Source: Actinomadura luzonensis (GTDB lineage: Bacteria; Actinomycetota; Actinomycetes; Streptosporangiales; Streptosporangiaceae). From it: 64,000 nt of DNA. The position numbers and the translations under genes were made by a program. Positions within the stretch are counted from its first letter, which is position 1. Each line of letters opens with the position of its first letter. Positions 17,708-26,349 of the stretch are shown here, one piece after another. Where the stretch lies: contig NZ_JAKRKC020000001.1 of the NCBI RefSeq assembly GCF_022664455.2, forward strand, positions 1,426,001 through 1,490,000. Direction: 5' to 3'. The notes below the pieces were generated by a model. It did not search any database and was not told the DNA's origin. It was given only the letters and a program-made list of their open reading frames with translations.

Positions 17708-18772
17708 ATGCGCGCCCTGGCGGCACTGGCGACGGCGACGGCGCTGCTGCTCTCCTGCGCGGCCCCCGCCCAGGCCGACCCCGACTGGTCCTTCACCGGC
17801 GAGGACGACCCGGCGCCCGGCCCGTCGGCCACCGCCGGAGCCGCCACCGGCGGGTACGCCCCCGGCCAGAAGGCGCTGCCCGGCCCCGCCCGCGTGGTCG
17901 CCGAGCGCCGGATCGACGCCCGCACCCTGGACCTGCTGGTCTCCTCGCCGTCCATCGGCAAGCTGACGCCGGTCCGGCTGCTCCTGCCGCGCGGCTGGTC
18001 CCGCACCGCCGGGCGGACCTGGCCGGTGCTGTACCTGCTGCACGGCGGCGCGGACGACTACACCTCGTGGACCCGGATGACGGACGTGGCCGCGTACACG
18101 GCGGACCTCGACGCCCTCGTCGTCATGCCGGAGGCGGGCCGGGCGGGCAACTACTCCGACTGGTACAACGCCGGCCGGGGCGGCCCGCCGAAGTGGGCGA
18201 CCTTCCACACCTACGAGGTGCGCCGGCTGCTGGAGCTCGGCTACCGGGCCGGCACCCGGCGGGCGGTCGCCGGGCTGTCGATGGGCGCGTACGGCGCGAT
18301 CAAGTACGCCGCCGCCAACCCCGGCATGTTCCGCTTCGCCGGCGCCTACAGCGGCATCATGGCCACCCGCCTGCCCGGCATCCCCGCCGTCATCATGAAC
18401 GCGCAGGCGAGCGAGAAGCAGAACCCCCTGGCGCTGTGGGGCGACCCGCAGCGGGACAGGAAGGTGTGGGCCGCCAACGACCCCCTGGCCCTCGCCGCCG
18501 GCCTGCGCGGCACCAGCCTGTACATCTCCAGCGGCAGCACCTCGCTGAACGGCCCGCTGGACGCGCCGAACGCCGCCTGGAACCCCGCCCACCTGGGCGA
18601 GCCGATCTCCGCCTACACCGCGCGGGCGCTGAGCGAGCGGCTGACGCGGCTCGGCATCAGGCACACCCTCCACCTGTACGGCAACGGGACGCACACCTGG
18701 CCGTACTGGACGCGCGAGTTCAAGCGGTCGTACCCGATGATCGTGCGCGCCCTGGGACTGCGGACGGGTTAG
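17708..18772 (+). CDS. Secreted alpha/beta-hydrolase esterase, antigen-85/mycolyltransferase-like
   Basis: A 354-residue secreted protein; the first 23 residues form a signal peptide ending AQA. The mature part is an alpha/beta hydrolase of the esterase D/antigen 85 family: VLYLLHGGADDYTSW, MPEAGRAGNYSDWY, the nucleophile elbow AGLSMGAYG with Ser191, and a C-terminal NGTHTWPYW with the catalytic His329. The NGTH(S/T)WPYW block is a hallmark of mycolyltransferases, but the same family is widespread as secreted esterases in actinomycetes without mycolic acids. It is transcribed divergently from the PKS across a 225-bp regulatory region, so it may transfer or hydrolyse the PKS-derived acyl product outside the cell. 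That link is inference. Confidence 0.9.
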   Translation: MRALAALATATALLLSCAAPAQADPDWSFTGEDDPAPGPSATAGAATGGYAPGQKALPGPARVVAERRIDARTLDLLVSSPSIGKLTPVRLLLPRGWSRTAGRTWPVLYLLHGGADDYTSWTRMTDVAAYTADLDALVVMPEAGRAGNYSDWYNAGRGGPPKWATFHTYEVRRLLELGYRAGTRRAVAGLSMGAYGAIKYAAANPGMFRFAGAYSGIMATRLPGIPAVIMNAQASEKQNPLALWGDPQRDRKVWAANDPLALAAGLRGTSLYISSGSTSLNGPLDAPNAAWNPAHLGEPISAYTARALSERLTRLGIRHTLHLYGNGTHTWPYWTREFKRSYPMIVRALGLRTG

Positions 18773-18804
18773 GATCTTCCCCGGGCTCTGGGACGAGGAG
18801 GTCG

Positions 18805-18864
18805 ATGAATATGGCTGCCGGCAGCCGTCGTCGCCATGTCCTCGTCCGGCCCGCGCGCGGCTGA
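18805..18864 (+). CDS. Short upstream leader ORF before the GNAT gene
   Basis: A 19-codon frame, MNMAAGSRRRHVLVRPARG, with a strong GAGGAGG ribosome-binding site at 18795-18801, ends 46 bp before the GNAT start. The spacer carries CCTCCTC (18881-18887), which can pair with the leader's own GAGGAGG or, through CTCCT, with AGGAG (18899-18903) in front of the GNAT gene. This is the layout of a translational attenuator sensitive to ribosome stalling. Conservation has not been checked, so it is a candidate only. Confidence 0.4.
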   Translation: MNMAAGSRRRHVLVRPARG

Positions 18865-18910
18865 CGCCCCCGGGCCGGGTCCTCCTCCCGTGAAGACCAG
18901 GAGTCCTGTC

Positions 18911-19411
18911 ATGTCCTTCTCGATCACTGACGCCGGCCTGACCACCGCGCGGCTGCTGCTGCGCCCGTGGACGGCCGGCGAGGTGCGCGCCGTCCTCGAC
19001 GGCGGGCGCCTGCCGCACTGGGCCGCCGACTTCCCCGACGACGGCGACCGCGTCATCGCCGGGCTGTTCGGCGAGCACCCCGGCTGGTTCGGCCCCTACG
19101 GGCACCGCCAGGTCGTCGAGCGCGAGAGCGGGCTGGTCGTCGGCTCGATCGGCCTGTTCTGGCCGCCCGCCGACGGCGCGCTCGAACTCGGCTACGGCAT
19201 CGTGCCCTCCCGGCGCGGCCGGGGCTACGCGTCCGAGGCCGCCGCCGCCGTGACCGGGTTCGCCCTGACGGCGCCGGGCGTCCGCACGGTCACCGCCGAC
19301 GTCGAGCTGTCGAACCCGGCCTCGGCGCGGGTCCTGGAGAAGGCCGGTTTCGCGCACGTGCGCACCGACCAGGAGCGGGGCGTCGCCCGCTACCAGGTCA
19401 CGGCGCGCTGA
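18911..19411 (+). CDS. GNAT-family N-acetyltransferase, RimJ/RimL-like
   Basis: A 166-residue acetyltransferase of the RimJ/RimL type. The N-terminal TTARLLLRPW is the typical opening; ELGYGIVPSRRGRGYASEA carries the acetyl-CoA pyrophosphate-binding R/Q-x-x-G-x-G/A signature; SNPASARVLEKAGF is the conserved C-terminal element. Substrates of this class include protein N-termini and small amines such as antibiotics. The ATG at 18911 has AGGAG upstream. A short leader ORF precedes it, which may regulate its translation. It is convergent with the 110-residue gene on the other strand. Confidence 0.88.
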   Translation: MSFSITDAGLTTARLLLRPWTAGEVRAVLDGGRLPHWAADFPDDGDRVIAGLFGEHPGWFGPYGHRQVVERESGLVVGSIGLFWPPADGALELGYGIVPSRRGRGYASEAAAAVTGFALTAPGVRTVTADVELSNPASARVLEKAGFAHVRTDQERGVARYQVTAR

Positions 19412-19450
19412 CCGGGCGCGGGGGCTGGGCGCGCGACCGCGCGCCCGGCC

Positions 19451-19488
19451 CGCCGCGTCCCGCCGCGTCCCGCCGCGTCCCGCCGCGG
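19451..19488. repeat. 10-bp tandem repeat between convergent genes
   Basis: Three identical units of CGCCGCGTCC and a partial fourth run from 19451 to 19488, between the GNAT stop and the stop of the convergent 110-residue gene. No terminator-like hairpin with a T tract was found here. Confidence 0.85.
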
Positions 19489-19493
19489 CTTCC

Positions 19494-19826
19494 TTACGGG
19501 ACGTCGAACGTCTTGCGGCTGCCCGCCCCGATCACCTCGATCCCCTTGGTGCCGAGGATGCCGTCCAGCGGCAGCGACACCGAGTACGGCGCGGTCGCGG
19601 GCAGCCCGATGCCGCGCACCCGGCCGACGACCTCGATGCCCCAGTACTCGGGCTGGCGCACGTACACCAGCGGCGACAGCTCGACCTGCATGGTGAGGTA
19701 CGGCTTGGTGCCGTTGACGACCAGGATGAACGTGTTCGGCACGATCCCCGGCACCACCCGCGCCTCTTCGAAGTCGATCAGCCGCACGGACTGCGACGTG
19801 GGCAGTTCGGCGAAGTTCTCCGACAT
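19494..19826 (-). CDS. Hypothetical protein, 110 aa, beta-rich
   Basis: I do not recognise this family. The 110-residue protein starts at the ATG at 19826 with GGGGGC upstream and has no signal peptide or membrane helix. It is rich in predicted beta strands: SVRLIDFEEARVVPG, NTFILVVNGTKPY, MQVELSPLVYV, then a C-terminal KGIEVIGAGSRKTFDVP. The composition resembles a small compact beta-barrel or sandwich protein. It lies downstream of the secreted 427-residue protein in the same direction but 100 bp away, so co-transcription is possible but unproven. Confidence 0.7.
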   Translation of the reverse strand: MSENFAELPTSQSVRLIDFEEARVVPGIVPNTFILVVNGTKPYLTMQVELSPLVYVRQPEYWGIEVVGRVRGIGLPATAPYSVSLPLDGILGTKGIEVIGAGSRKTFDVP

Positions 19827-19927
19827 GGCGGAGCCCCCTTGCGTGAGAGATGGATGAACCCCCGTTGGTTATCGAAACTCTCACGCCCGTCCCGCCCGGG
19901 CAACGACTGCGGGCGGCGCGGGGCGGG

Positions 19928-21211
19928 TCAGGCGGCGTGGAGGTAGATCTGGCCGAAGACCTCCGACAGGTTCTTCAGGTCGGTGGCGAGGTCCACCTCG
20001 GGGGTGGCCGGGTCGTAGACGGTGGCGAGGCGGGCGCGGACCGAGCCGAGCTTCTTGAGCTGGTCCCAGGCGGGGCTCGCGGCCCACTTCTCGCCGTAGG
20101 CGCGGGTGACCTGGCCCTGGGCGTTCTGCCAGCGCGTCCACAGGGTGACGGTCTCGGCGGCGTCCTCCTGGAGCGGGGCGGCGACGCGGTCGGTGAGCGC
20201 CTTGGTGGCCTGCTCGGCGGTGAGCGCGCTGGTGATCGTGGAGTCCTCGACGGCGACCTGGGCGAGGGCGTCCCAGGCCCGGCCGCGGATCTGGATGGAC
20301 TGGTTGCGCTGCGCCTCGGCGGCGTCGATCTTCCAGGTGGCGTACTCGGTGCCGAGGAGCGCGTTGTCGAGGGCGAGCTGGTCCACGTAGCCCTTGGTCA
20401 GCCAGGCGCCGACGCGGTCGGGGTCGAGCAGCGGGTACTTCTTGGCGATCTCGCTCTTGCAGGCCTCGTTCGCGCCGCAGCCGAGCACCGGCGCCAGCGT
20501 GTGCACCGACAGCTTGCGGCCGGGGACGACCTGGCGCAGGGCCGTGGCGGCCGCGGCGACGAACGCGTCGATCTCCTCGGCGGTGCCGAACGTGCGGTTG
20601 TAGCCGAGCTGCGAGGTGAAGCGGACGCCGACGACGCCGGGCTGCGCGGCGGCCAGCGCGGCGACCTTCCTGACGCCCTCGTCGAGGGTGCCGGCCCGGT
20701 AGTCGTCGGCCAGCTCGGTCTCGATCCACAGGCGGGTGCCCGCCGGGGCGGCGGTGGCGGCCTGGCCGGCGGCGCTCTGCTTGGCGGCGGCCTTGTCGGC
20801 GGCGCTGACCTCGCTGCCGTCGGTGTAGCACTGCTCGCCGTTCTGGCACTCGGGGGTGCCGCCGTCCTCGGCTCCCTCGACGTCCGGGTCGCCGGGGTCG
20901 TGCGCCTCGCCGTCGCCGCCGCTGTCGCCGTCCACGGCGCACGTGTTGGCGGGGTCGGTGCAGTCGAGGCGGATGGTGCCCTGCGGGCCGGAGTCGACCA
21001 TGTTCTGGCCGTCGTTGTCCAGCCAGAACCTCGCGATGTCCGCGGCCTCCTCGGGGGTGGCCATCCAGGTGCAGACGACGTACGCGGGGGTGTCGTCGGA
21101 CAGCAGGTCGTTGCAGCTCCGCGGGTCGTCCTCGGACCAGGCCGGGACGCCGATCCCCAGGAACGAGAGGGCGATTCCGAGGACGAGGAGCTGTCGCAGC
21201 CGCTGTCGCAT
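19928..21211 (-). CDS. Secreted hypothetical protein, 427 aa
   Basis: A secreted protein of unknown family. Residues 1-25 form a signal peptide (basic start, then VLGIALSFLGIGVPAWS). Next come a cysteine-containing module (CNDLL, VVCTW), an acidic linker rich in D, G and E with two cysteine pairs, and a 270-residue helical domain containing RLWIETELADDYRAGTLDEG and VRFTSQLGYNRTFGTAEEID. The ATG at 21211 has AGGAAG upstream; longer in-frame starts lack one. It sits between the PKS/esterase block and the glycosyltransferase operon and faces the same way as the latter, 53 bp downstream, so it may belong to that transcript. Confidence 0.8.
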   Translation of the reverse strand: MRQRLRQLLVLGIALSFLGIGVPAWSEDDPRSCNDLLSDDTPAYVVCTWMATPEEAADIARFWLDNDGQNMVDSGPQGTIRLDCTDPANTCAVDGDSGGDGEAHDPGDPDVEGAEDGGTPECQNGEQCYTDGSEVSAADKAAAKQSAAGQAATAAPAGTRLWIETELADDYRAGTLDEGVRKVAALAAAQPGVVGVRFTSQLGYNRTFGTAEEIDAFVAAAATALRQVVPGRKLSVHTLAPVLGCGANEACKSEIAKKYPLLDPDRVGAWLTKGYVDQLALDNALLGTEYATWKIDAAEAQRNQSIQIRGRAWDALAQVAVEDSTITSALTAEQATKALTDRVAAPLQEDAAETVTLWTRWQNAQGQVTRAYGEKWAASPAWDQLKKLGSVRARLATVYDPATPEVDLATDLKNLSEVFGQIYLHAA

Positions 21212-21263
21212 GGCACCTGACTTCCTGGGGGTGATCGTGACCATATGCACCATATCTGGACGA

Positions 21264-22571
21264 TCAATGACGTTCAATGAGATCGATCGCCACCGCCGCG
21301 CCGTTCTCCGCCCGCAGCAGCCGTCCCAGGCGGGCCGCCCGCTCGCGGTGCTCCGGCCCGGCCCGCAGCCGTCCGGCCAGCTCACGCCTGCCGAGCCGGC
21401 GCACCGGCAGCGGCGGCGGGCCGGCCCCGAGCGCCGCCACCCGGCGTCCCCAGAAGGGCTGGTCGGAGAAGAAGGGGCAGACGACGCCGGGCACGCCCGC
21501 CGCGAGCGCCGTCCCGGTGGTCCCGGCCCCGCCGTGGTGCACGACCGCCGCCATGCGCGGGAACAGCAGGTCGTGCGCCACCTCGCCGACCGGCAGCAGG
21601 TCGTCGGCCGCGGCGACCGGCAGCCCCTGGACGACGCCGCGCAGCCCGGCCAGCCGCAGCGCGGCGACGACCTCCTCGGCCACCCGTTCCGGGCACGGCA
21701 TGCTGCCGAACCCCACGAACACGGGCGGCGGCCCGGCCGCCAGGAAGTCCTTCAGCTCCCCGGGGACGTCCCGGCCGGGCAGCCGCCAGTAGCCGGTGAG
21801 GTGCACGTACCCGGGCCAGTCGCGGGGCCGCGGCACCACCAGCGGGCTGACCCCGCACAGGACCGGCACCCGCGCCCGCCGGTCGGCCGCGAACGGGCTG
21901 CCCCGCAGCGGGCCGAGCCCCAGCACCCCGGCGCGCAGCCGGTTCATCAGGCCGCGGAGCACCAGCAGCCCGGCGCGCTCGACCAGCGCGTAGGAGGCCC
22001 GGTTGCCGAGCCGGCCGAGCGTCGCGACCGGCACGAGCGGGTTGGGGAACGCGCCGGTCGGCTCGCTCGGCTGGAACTGCAGGATCCGGTACGGGACGCC
22101 GTGCCGCTCGCGCAGGTGCCGGCCGAACGCGCCGAGCGCGGGGGCGAGCACCAGGTCCGCGCCCGCGCAGGCGGCGTCCACCTCGGCGACCAGCTCGGCG
22201 GCCAGCGGCTCGACGACCGTCCGCAGGCCGCGGACGAAGCCGAGCGGGCCGCCGCCGAGCCACGCCCGGCCCTCCTCGCTGTCGAGGACGGCCGCCGGGT
22301 CCACGCTCAGCGGGACGAAGCGCACCCCGTGGCGACCGGCCGGCGGGACGTGGGCCGCGACGGCCGGCGGGGCGGGGCGGGCCGCGGCGGCCGGCGGGGC
22401 GGCGGCGACGGCGGCGGCCGGCGGCGCGGGGCGGGCCGCGGCGATCAGCGGGGCGTAGCGGGCCGCGGCGGCCAGCGTGGGCTCGTGGCCGCGCCGGGCC
22501 AGCTCCAGGGCCAGCGCGGCGCACGGCTGCGTGTCCCCGCGCGAGCCCAGCGCCAGGATCAGCACCCTCAT
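21264..22571 (-). CDS. GT1-family glycosyltransferase
   Basis: A 435-residue UDP/NDP-sugar glycosyltransferase of the GT1 (GT-B fold) class. The N-terminal MRVLILALGSRGDTQP and the C-terminal donor site HHGGAGTTGTALAAGVP followed by PFFSDQPFWGRR match the family of macrolide, glycopeptide and sterol glycosyltransferases. An Ala/Pro-rich insert of about 35 residues follows the first helix (near residues 46-80). The ATG at 22571 overlaps the MFS stop by 4 bp. As the last member of the FAAL-MmpL-MFS operon it probably attaches a sugar to the lipid made or exported by that system; acceptor and donor are unknown. Confidence 0.9.
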   Translation of the reverse strand: MRVLILALGSRGDTQPCAALALELARRGHEPTLAAAARYAPLIAAARPAPPAAAVAAAPPAAAARPAPPAVAAHVPPAGRHGVRFVPLSVDPAAVLDSEEGRAWLGGGPLGFVRGLRTVVEPLAAELVAEVDAACAGADLVLAPALGAFGRHLRERHGVPYRILQFQPSEPTGAFPNPLVPVATLGRLGNRASYALVERAGLLVLRGLMNRLRAGVLGLGPLRGSPFAADRRARVPVLCGVSPLVVPRPRDWPGYVHLTGYWRLPGRDVPGELKDFLAAGPPPVFVGFGSMPCPERVAEEVVAALRLAGLRGVVQGLPVAAADDLLPVGEVAHDLLFPRMAAVVHHGGAGTTGTALAAGVPGVVCPFFSDQPFWGRRVAALGAGPPPLPVRRLGRRELAGRLRAGPEHRERAARLGRLLRAENGAAVAIDLIERH

Positions 22572-23920
22572 CCCAGCGTCCTGACCGCGATCAGCGCGCC
22601 GGCCAGCACCAGCCCGGCCGCCGCGAGCAGCCCGGCGGCGTATCCCGTGGCGAAGCTCCCGGCCGCGTGCACGACGGCCCCGACGGCGGCGATCCCGAAC
22701 AGCCCGGAGACCTCCCTGCTGACCGAGAACACCCCGCCCGCGACGCCCGCCCGCGACTCCGGGACCGCGCCCAGCACGGCCGAGCCGAGCGGCATCGTGA
22801 GCGCCGAGCCGATCCCGATCGCGCACACGGCGGGCAGCAGCCGCCCCCAGCCGTCGCCCGCCTCCAGCGTCGCCGCGACCGCCATGCCGGCCGCGACCAG
22901 CACCAGCCCGGCCGCCACCGTCCGGCCCGCGCCGATCCGCCGCTCCAGCAGCGGGGCCAGCGGCGTGACCAGCACCACGAGCAGCGCGAGCGGCACGAAC
23001 GCGAGCCCCGACGCGGTCGGCGTGAACCCCAGCACCCCTTGCAGGAACAGCGCCGTGTAGAAGAACACGCCGTTCACGCCGAGCCCCCAGAGCACCTGCG
23101 CCGCCACCCCGCCCGCGAACGCCCGCACCGCGAACAGCCGCAGGTCCACCATCGGATCGGCGGCCCGCCGCGCCACCACCGCGAAGGCCGTCCCGCTGCC
23201 CGCGCAGACGGCCAGCGCGCCGGCGACCGCCGGAGAGCCGTAGCCGTGCTCGCCGCCCTGGACGAGCGCGAACGTCCCCGACGCCAGGAACGCCACGGAC
23301 GCCAGCACCCCCGGCACGTCGAGCGAGCGCGCGACCGGCCGCGACGCGGGCACCGACGCGGCGGCGAGCGCCACGACGGCGGCCCCCAGCGGCACGTTCA
23401 CCAGGAACACCCAGCTCCAGTGGAGATGCTGGCTCAGGTAGCCGCCGACGACCGGCCCGAGCGCCAGCGCGCCCGCCCCCGACGCCATCCAGACCGCCAC
23501 CCCCATGGACCGCGTGCGCTCCTCCTGCCCGGCCAGCACGGCGAGCGTCGCGGGCAGCACCAGCGCCGCCCCGGCCCCCTGGACGAGGCGGGCGGCCACC
23601 AGCGCGCCGATCGCGCCCGCCAGCCCGGCCGCCAGCGAGGCCGCGGTGAACAGGGCCAGGCCGGTCAGCAGGGTCCTGCGGTGACCCCACACGTCGGCCA
23701 GCCGGCCGCCGGCCGGCATGAGGCCGGCGAACGTCAGCAGGTAGCCGGTGGCCACCCACTCCAGGGCGGCCAGGCTCGCGCCCAGGTCGCGCTGGATGCT
23801 GGGGAGCGCGACGGTGACGACGGTGTTGTCCAGGGTGGTCAGGAACCCGGCCAGGCCGACGGCCGCCAGCAGCCACCGGCCGGTCGCCGCCGTGGCCGGG
23901 CCGGTCACGGCGGCGCTCAC
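22568..23920 (-). CDS. MFS transporter, DHA2 (EmrB/QacA) family
   Basis: A 450-residue polytopic protein with about 14 hydrophobic segments. DNTVVTVALPSIQRDL in helix 1 is motif D1 of the DHA2 drug:proton antiporters, and GRLADVWGHRRTLL is the MFS motif A. The GTG start at 23920 overlaps the MmpL stop by 4 bp. Proteins of this class export drugs and amphipathic natural products; in this operon it may export the glycosylated lipid or protect against it. Confidence 0.92.
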   Translation of the reverse strand: MSAAVTGPATAATGRWLLAAVGLAGFLTTLDNTVVTVALPSIQRDLGASLAALEWVATGYLLTFAGLMPAGGRLADVWGHRRTLLTGLALFTAASLAAGLAGAIGALVAARLVQGAGAALVLPATLAVLAGQEERTRSMGVAVWMASGAGALALGPVVGGYLSQHLHWSWVFLVNVPLGAAVVALAAASVPASRPVARSLDVPGVLASVAFLASGTFALVQGGEHGYGSPAVAGALAVCAGSGTAFAVVARRAADPMVDLRLFAVRAFAGGVAAQVLWGLGVNGVFFYTALFLQGVLGFTPTASGLAFVPLALLVVLVTPLAPLLERRIGAGRTVAAGLVLVAAGMAVAATLEAGDGWGRLLPAVCAIGIGSALTMPLGSAVLGAVPESRAGVAGGVFSVSREVSGLFGIAAVGAVVHAAGSFATGYAAGLLAAAGLVLAGALIAVRTLG

Positions 23921-26349
23921 CGGTCGGCCTCCGCCCACGTCCAGCCGGTCCCGTCGGGGGTGGCCCGGACGACGCGGTCGCGTTCCTCGATGATGCGCAC
24001 CCAGCGCGACGACCCGGGCGCGGGCAGGGCCGGGGCGGGCGGCGCCGCACGGAGGGTGGCCGGTGCGGGCGGCGCCGGGAGGGGCGCCGCAGGGAGAGGG
24101 GCCGCCGGGAGAGGGGCCGCCGGGAGAGGGGCCGCCGGGAGAGGAGCCGCGGGGATCGCGGCGGGGGCCTCGCGGAGTTCGACCCGCCGGTGCAGGGCCC
24201 GCAGCGGCCCGGGCAGCCACCAGTTGGCCCCGCCCATGAGCCGCATCGTGGCCGGCACCAGCAGCGCCCGCACCAGCGTCGCGTCCACCACGATCGCCAC
24301 GAACAGCCCTGCCCCGAGCAGCTTCACGATCGTGATCCCGGCGGTCGAGAAGGCCCCGATCACGACCAGCAGCAGCAGCGCCGCGCTGGTGATGACGCCG
24401 CCCGTCTGCTGCAGCCCGGCGGCCACGGCGGCGGTGTTGTCCCCGGTCCGCAGCCACTCCGCGCGCACCCGCGACAGCAGGAACAGCTCGTAGTCCATCG
24501 ACAGCCCGAACACCACGGCCAGGATCAGCACGGTCACGGTCGCCTCGATCGTCCCGGTCGAGGTGAAGCGCAGCACCCCGGCCAGGTGCCCTTCCTGGAA
24601 CGCCCACACGATCACCCCGAACGACGCCCCGATGGACAGCACGTTCATCAGCAGCGCCTTGACCGGCAGCACCACCGACCCGAAGGCGGCGAACAGCAGC
24701 ACCCCGGTCACCGACCCCACCACCAGGGCCATCCACGGCAGCCGCGCCGTGAGGCTGTCCATGAGGTCCATCTGGGCGGCGGTGGGCCCGCCGACCACCA
24801 CGCGCCGCACGTTCGGCTCGGGCGGGGACAACGTCCTGATGGCGGTGACCAGGTGTCGCGCCTCCGCCGACATGGGGTCCACGTCGTAGCGGACGGCGAG
24901 CCGCACGGCCCCGCCGTCCTGCGACAGCCCGGCGACGTCCACGCCGGTGACGTGCGGCAGCTCGCGCAGCCGGTCGGCGAGCGGTTCGGCGTCGCCGGGC
25001 GTGACGGGGGTGACGGCGCTGATCGGGGTGTGCCCCTGGCCGAGCGGCCCCGGCCGGGCGGGCGGCTCGGTGAAGGAGCGCTCGACGAGCACGTGCACGT
25101 CGATCGCGGCCATGGAGTTGCGCCCAAAGTCCCGGTCCACGGCCTCGGCCACCCTGCGGCTCTCGGAGGCGGCGGGCAGCACGCGGTGGTCCACGTTGCC
25201 GAACTCGACGTGCAGGAACGGCGTGGCGAGCGCCACGAGCACGGCGGCCACGGCGACCAGGTAGAGCACGGGCCGGCGCATGACGCTGGAGGCGACGGCG
25301 TGCCACACGCCGCCGTCGCGGCCGCCGTAACCCAGGTCGGGGGTGAGGCGGAGGGCGTTGACCCGCCGCCCGAGTATGCCGAGCACGGCGGGCAGCACGA
25401 CGAGCGCCGCGCCCATCGCGACCAGCACCACCGCCGCCGCGCCGAGCCCGATCGAGCGCAGGAACATCTGCGGGAACAGCAGCAGGCCGAGCAGCGCGGT
25501 CGCCACGGTCAGCCCGGAGAAGGCGACGGTGCGCCCGGCGGTGGCCATGGTCCGCACCACGGCCCGCTCGCTGGACGCCCCGGCCGCGATCTCCTCCCTG
25601 AACGCCTTGAGCACGAACAACGAGTAGTCCACGGCCAGCCCGAGCCCGAGCATGGTGACGACGTTGAGCGAGAACACCGACACCTCGGTGACCTCGGTGA
25701 GCAGCCGCAGCAGCACCAGCGCGCCGAGCACCGCGAACGCCCCCACCAGCAGCGGCAGCCCGGCCGCCACCAGGCTGCCGAACACCACGACCAGCAGCAC
25801 CAGCAGCACCGGCATGGAGATGGCCTCGGCGCGGGCGAGGTCGGCGGCGGTCTGGTCGTTCAGCTCCTTCAGCAGCGGCACCGGCCCGCCGACCGAGACC
25901 TGGAGGTTCTTGACCCGCCGCAGCCGGCCGGCGACCGCGGCGTAGGCGGCCTGCTTGTCGCCCTTGAGGGTGACCAGCGCGTACGTCGAGCGCCCGTCCC
26001 GCGACACCATGAGCTTCGACCCGGTCGTCCAGTACGTCGCCAGCGACCGCACGTACCTGGCGGGCAGCGCCCGCAGCGAGTCGTGCACCGCCTTGCGGTA
26101 GCGCGGGTCGCGGGCCTGCACGGCGGGGTGCCGGTAGAGGACGACGACGTCGGGGGCGTGCGCGCCGTACCAGTCGTCGCTCCAGCGGGCGGCGGTGGTG
26201 GAGTCGGCGCGCGGGTCCTCGAAGCCGCCGTCGGCCATCCGCCCGAACAGCTCCAGCCCGAGCGGCGCGACGGCGAGGGCCGCCGCCAGGCTCAGCACCA
26301 GCAGCGTCCATCTGCCGCGGTAGACCAGGCGGCCCGCGCGCTCAAACAA
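23917..26349 (-). CDS. MmpL/RND-family lipid exporter
   Basis: An 810-residue RND-superfamily transporter of the MmpL type with two homologous halves, each with one N-terminal helix, a periplasmic-side domain and five further helices. Each half holds the proton-relay Asp-Tyr pair of MmpL3: GLAVDYSLF (Asp241-Tyr242) and GLSMDYELF (Asp619-Tyr620). The C-terminal tail after about residue 720 is cytoplasmic and low in complexity, with five PAAPL-type repeats. It starts at TTG 26349, overlapping the FAAL stop by 8 bp with GGAGGG upstream. MmpL proteins move long acyl lipids, such as trehalose monomycolate, across the membrane, and the coupling to a FAAL strongly suggests lipid export here. Confidence 0.92.
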   Translation of the reverse strand: MFERAGRLVYRGRWTLLVLSLAAALAVAPLGLELFGRMADGGFEDPRADSTTAARWSDDWYGAHAPDVVVLYRHPAVQARDPRYRKAVHDSLRALPARYVRSLATYWTTGSKLMVSRDGRSTYALVTLKGDKQAAYAAVAGRLRRVKNLQVSVGGPVPLLKELNDQTAADLARAEAISMPVLLVLLVVVFGSLVAAGLPLLVGAFAVLGALVLLRLLTEVTEVSVFSLNVVTMLGLGLAVDYSLFVLKAFREEIAAGASSERAVVRTMATAGRTVAFSGLTVATALLGLLLFPQMFLRSIGLGAAAVVLVAMGAALVVLPAVLGILGRRVNALRLTPDLGYGGRDGGVWHAVASSVMRRPVLYLVAVAAVLVALATPFLHVEFGNVDHRVLPAASESRRVAEAVDRDFGRNSMAAIDVHVLVERSFTEPPARPGPLGQGHTPISAVTPVTPGDAEPLADRLRELPHVTGVDVAGLSQDGGAVRLAVRYDVDPMSAEARHLVTAIRTLSPPEPNVRRVVVGGPTAAQMDLMDSLTARLPWMALVVGSVTGVLLFAAFGSVVLPVKALLMNVLSIGASFGVIVWAFQEGHLAGVLRFTSTGTIEATVTVLILAVVFGLSMDYELFLLSRVRAEWLRTGDNTAAVAAGLQQTGGVITSAALLLLVVIGAFSTAGITIVKLLGAGLFVAIVVDATLVRALLVPATMRLMGGANWWLPGPLRALHRRVELREAPAAIPAAPLPAAPLPAAPLPAAPLPAAPLPAPPAPATLRAAPPAPALPAPGSSRWVRIIEERDRVVRATPDGTGWTWAEADR
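24077..24151. repeat. 15-bp tandem repeat coding for the PAAPL tail of MmpL
   Basis: Five 15-bp units (24077, 24092, 24107, 24122 and 24137) encode LPAAP pentapeptides in the cytoplasmic tail of the MmpL protein. The three central units are identical, and the outer two differ at a few bases. Confidence 0.88.
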
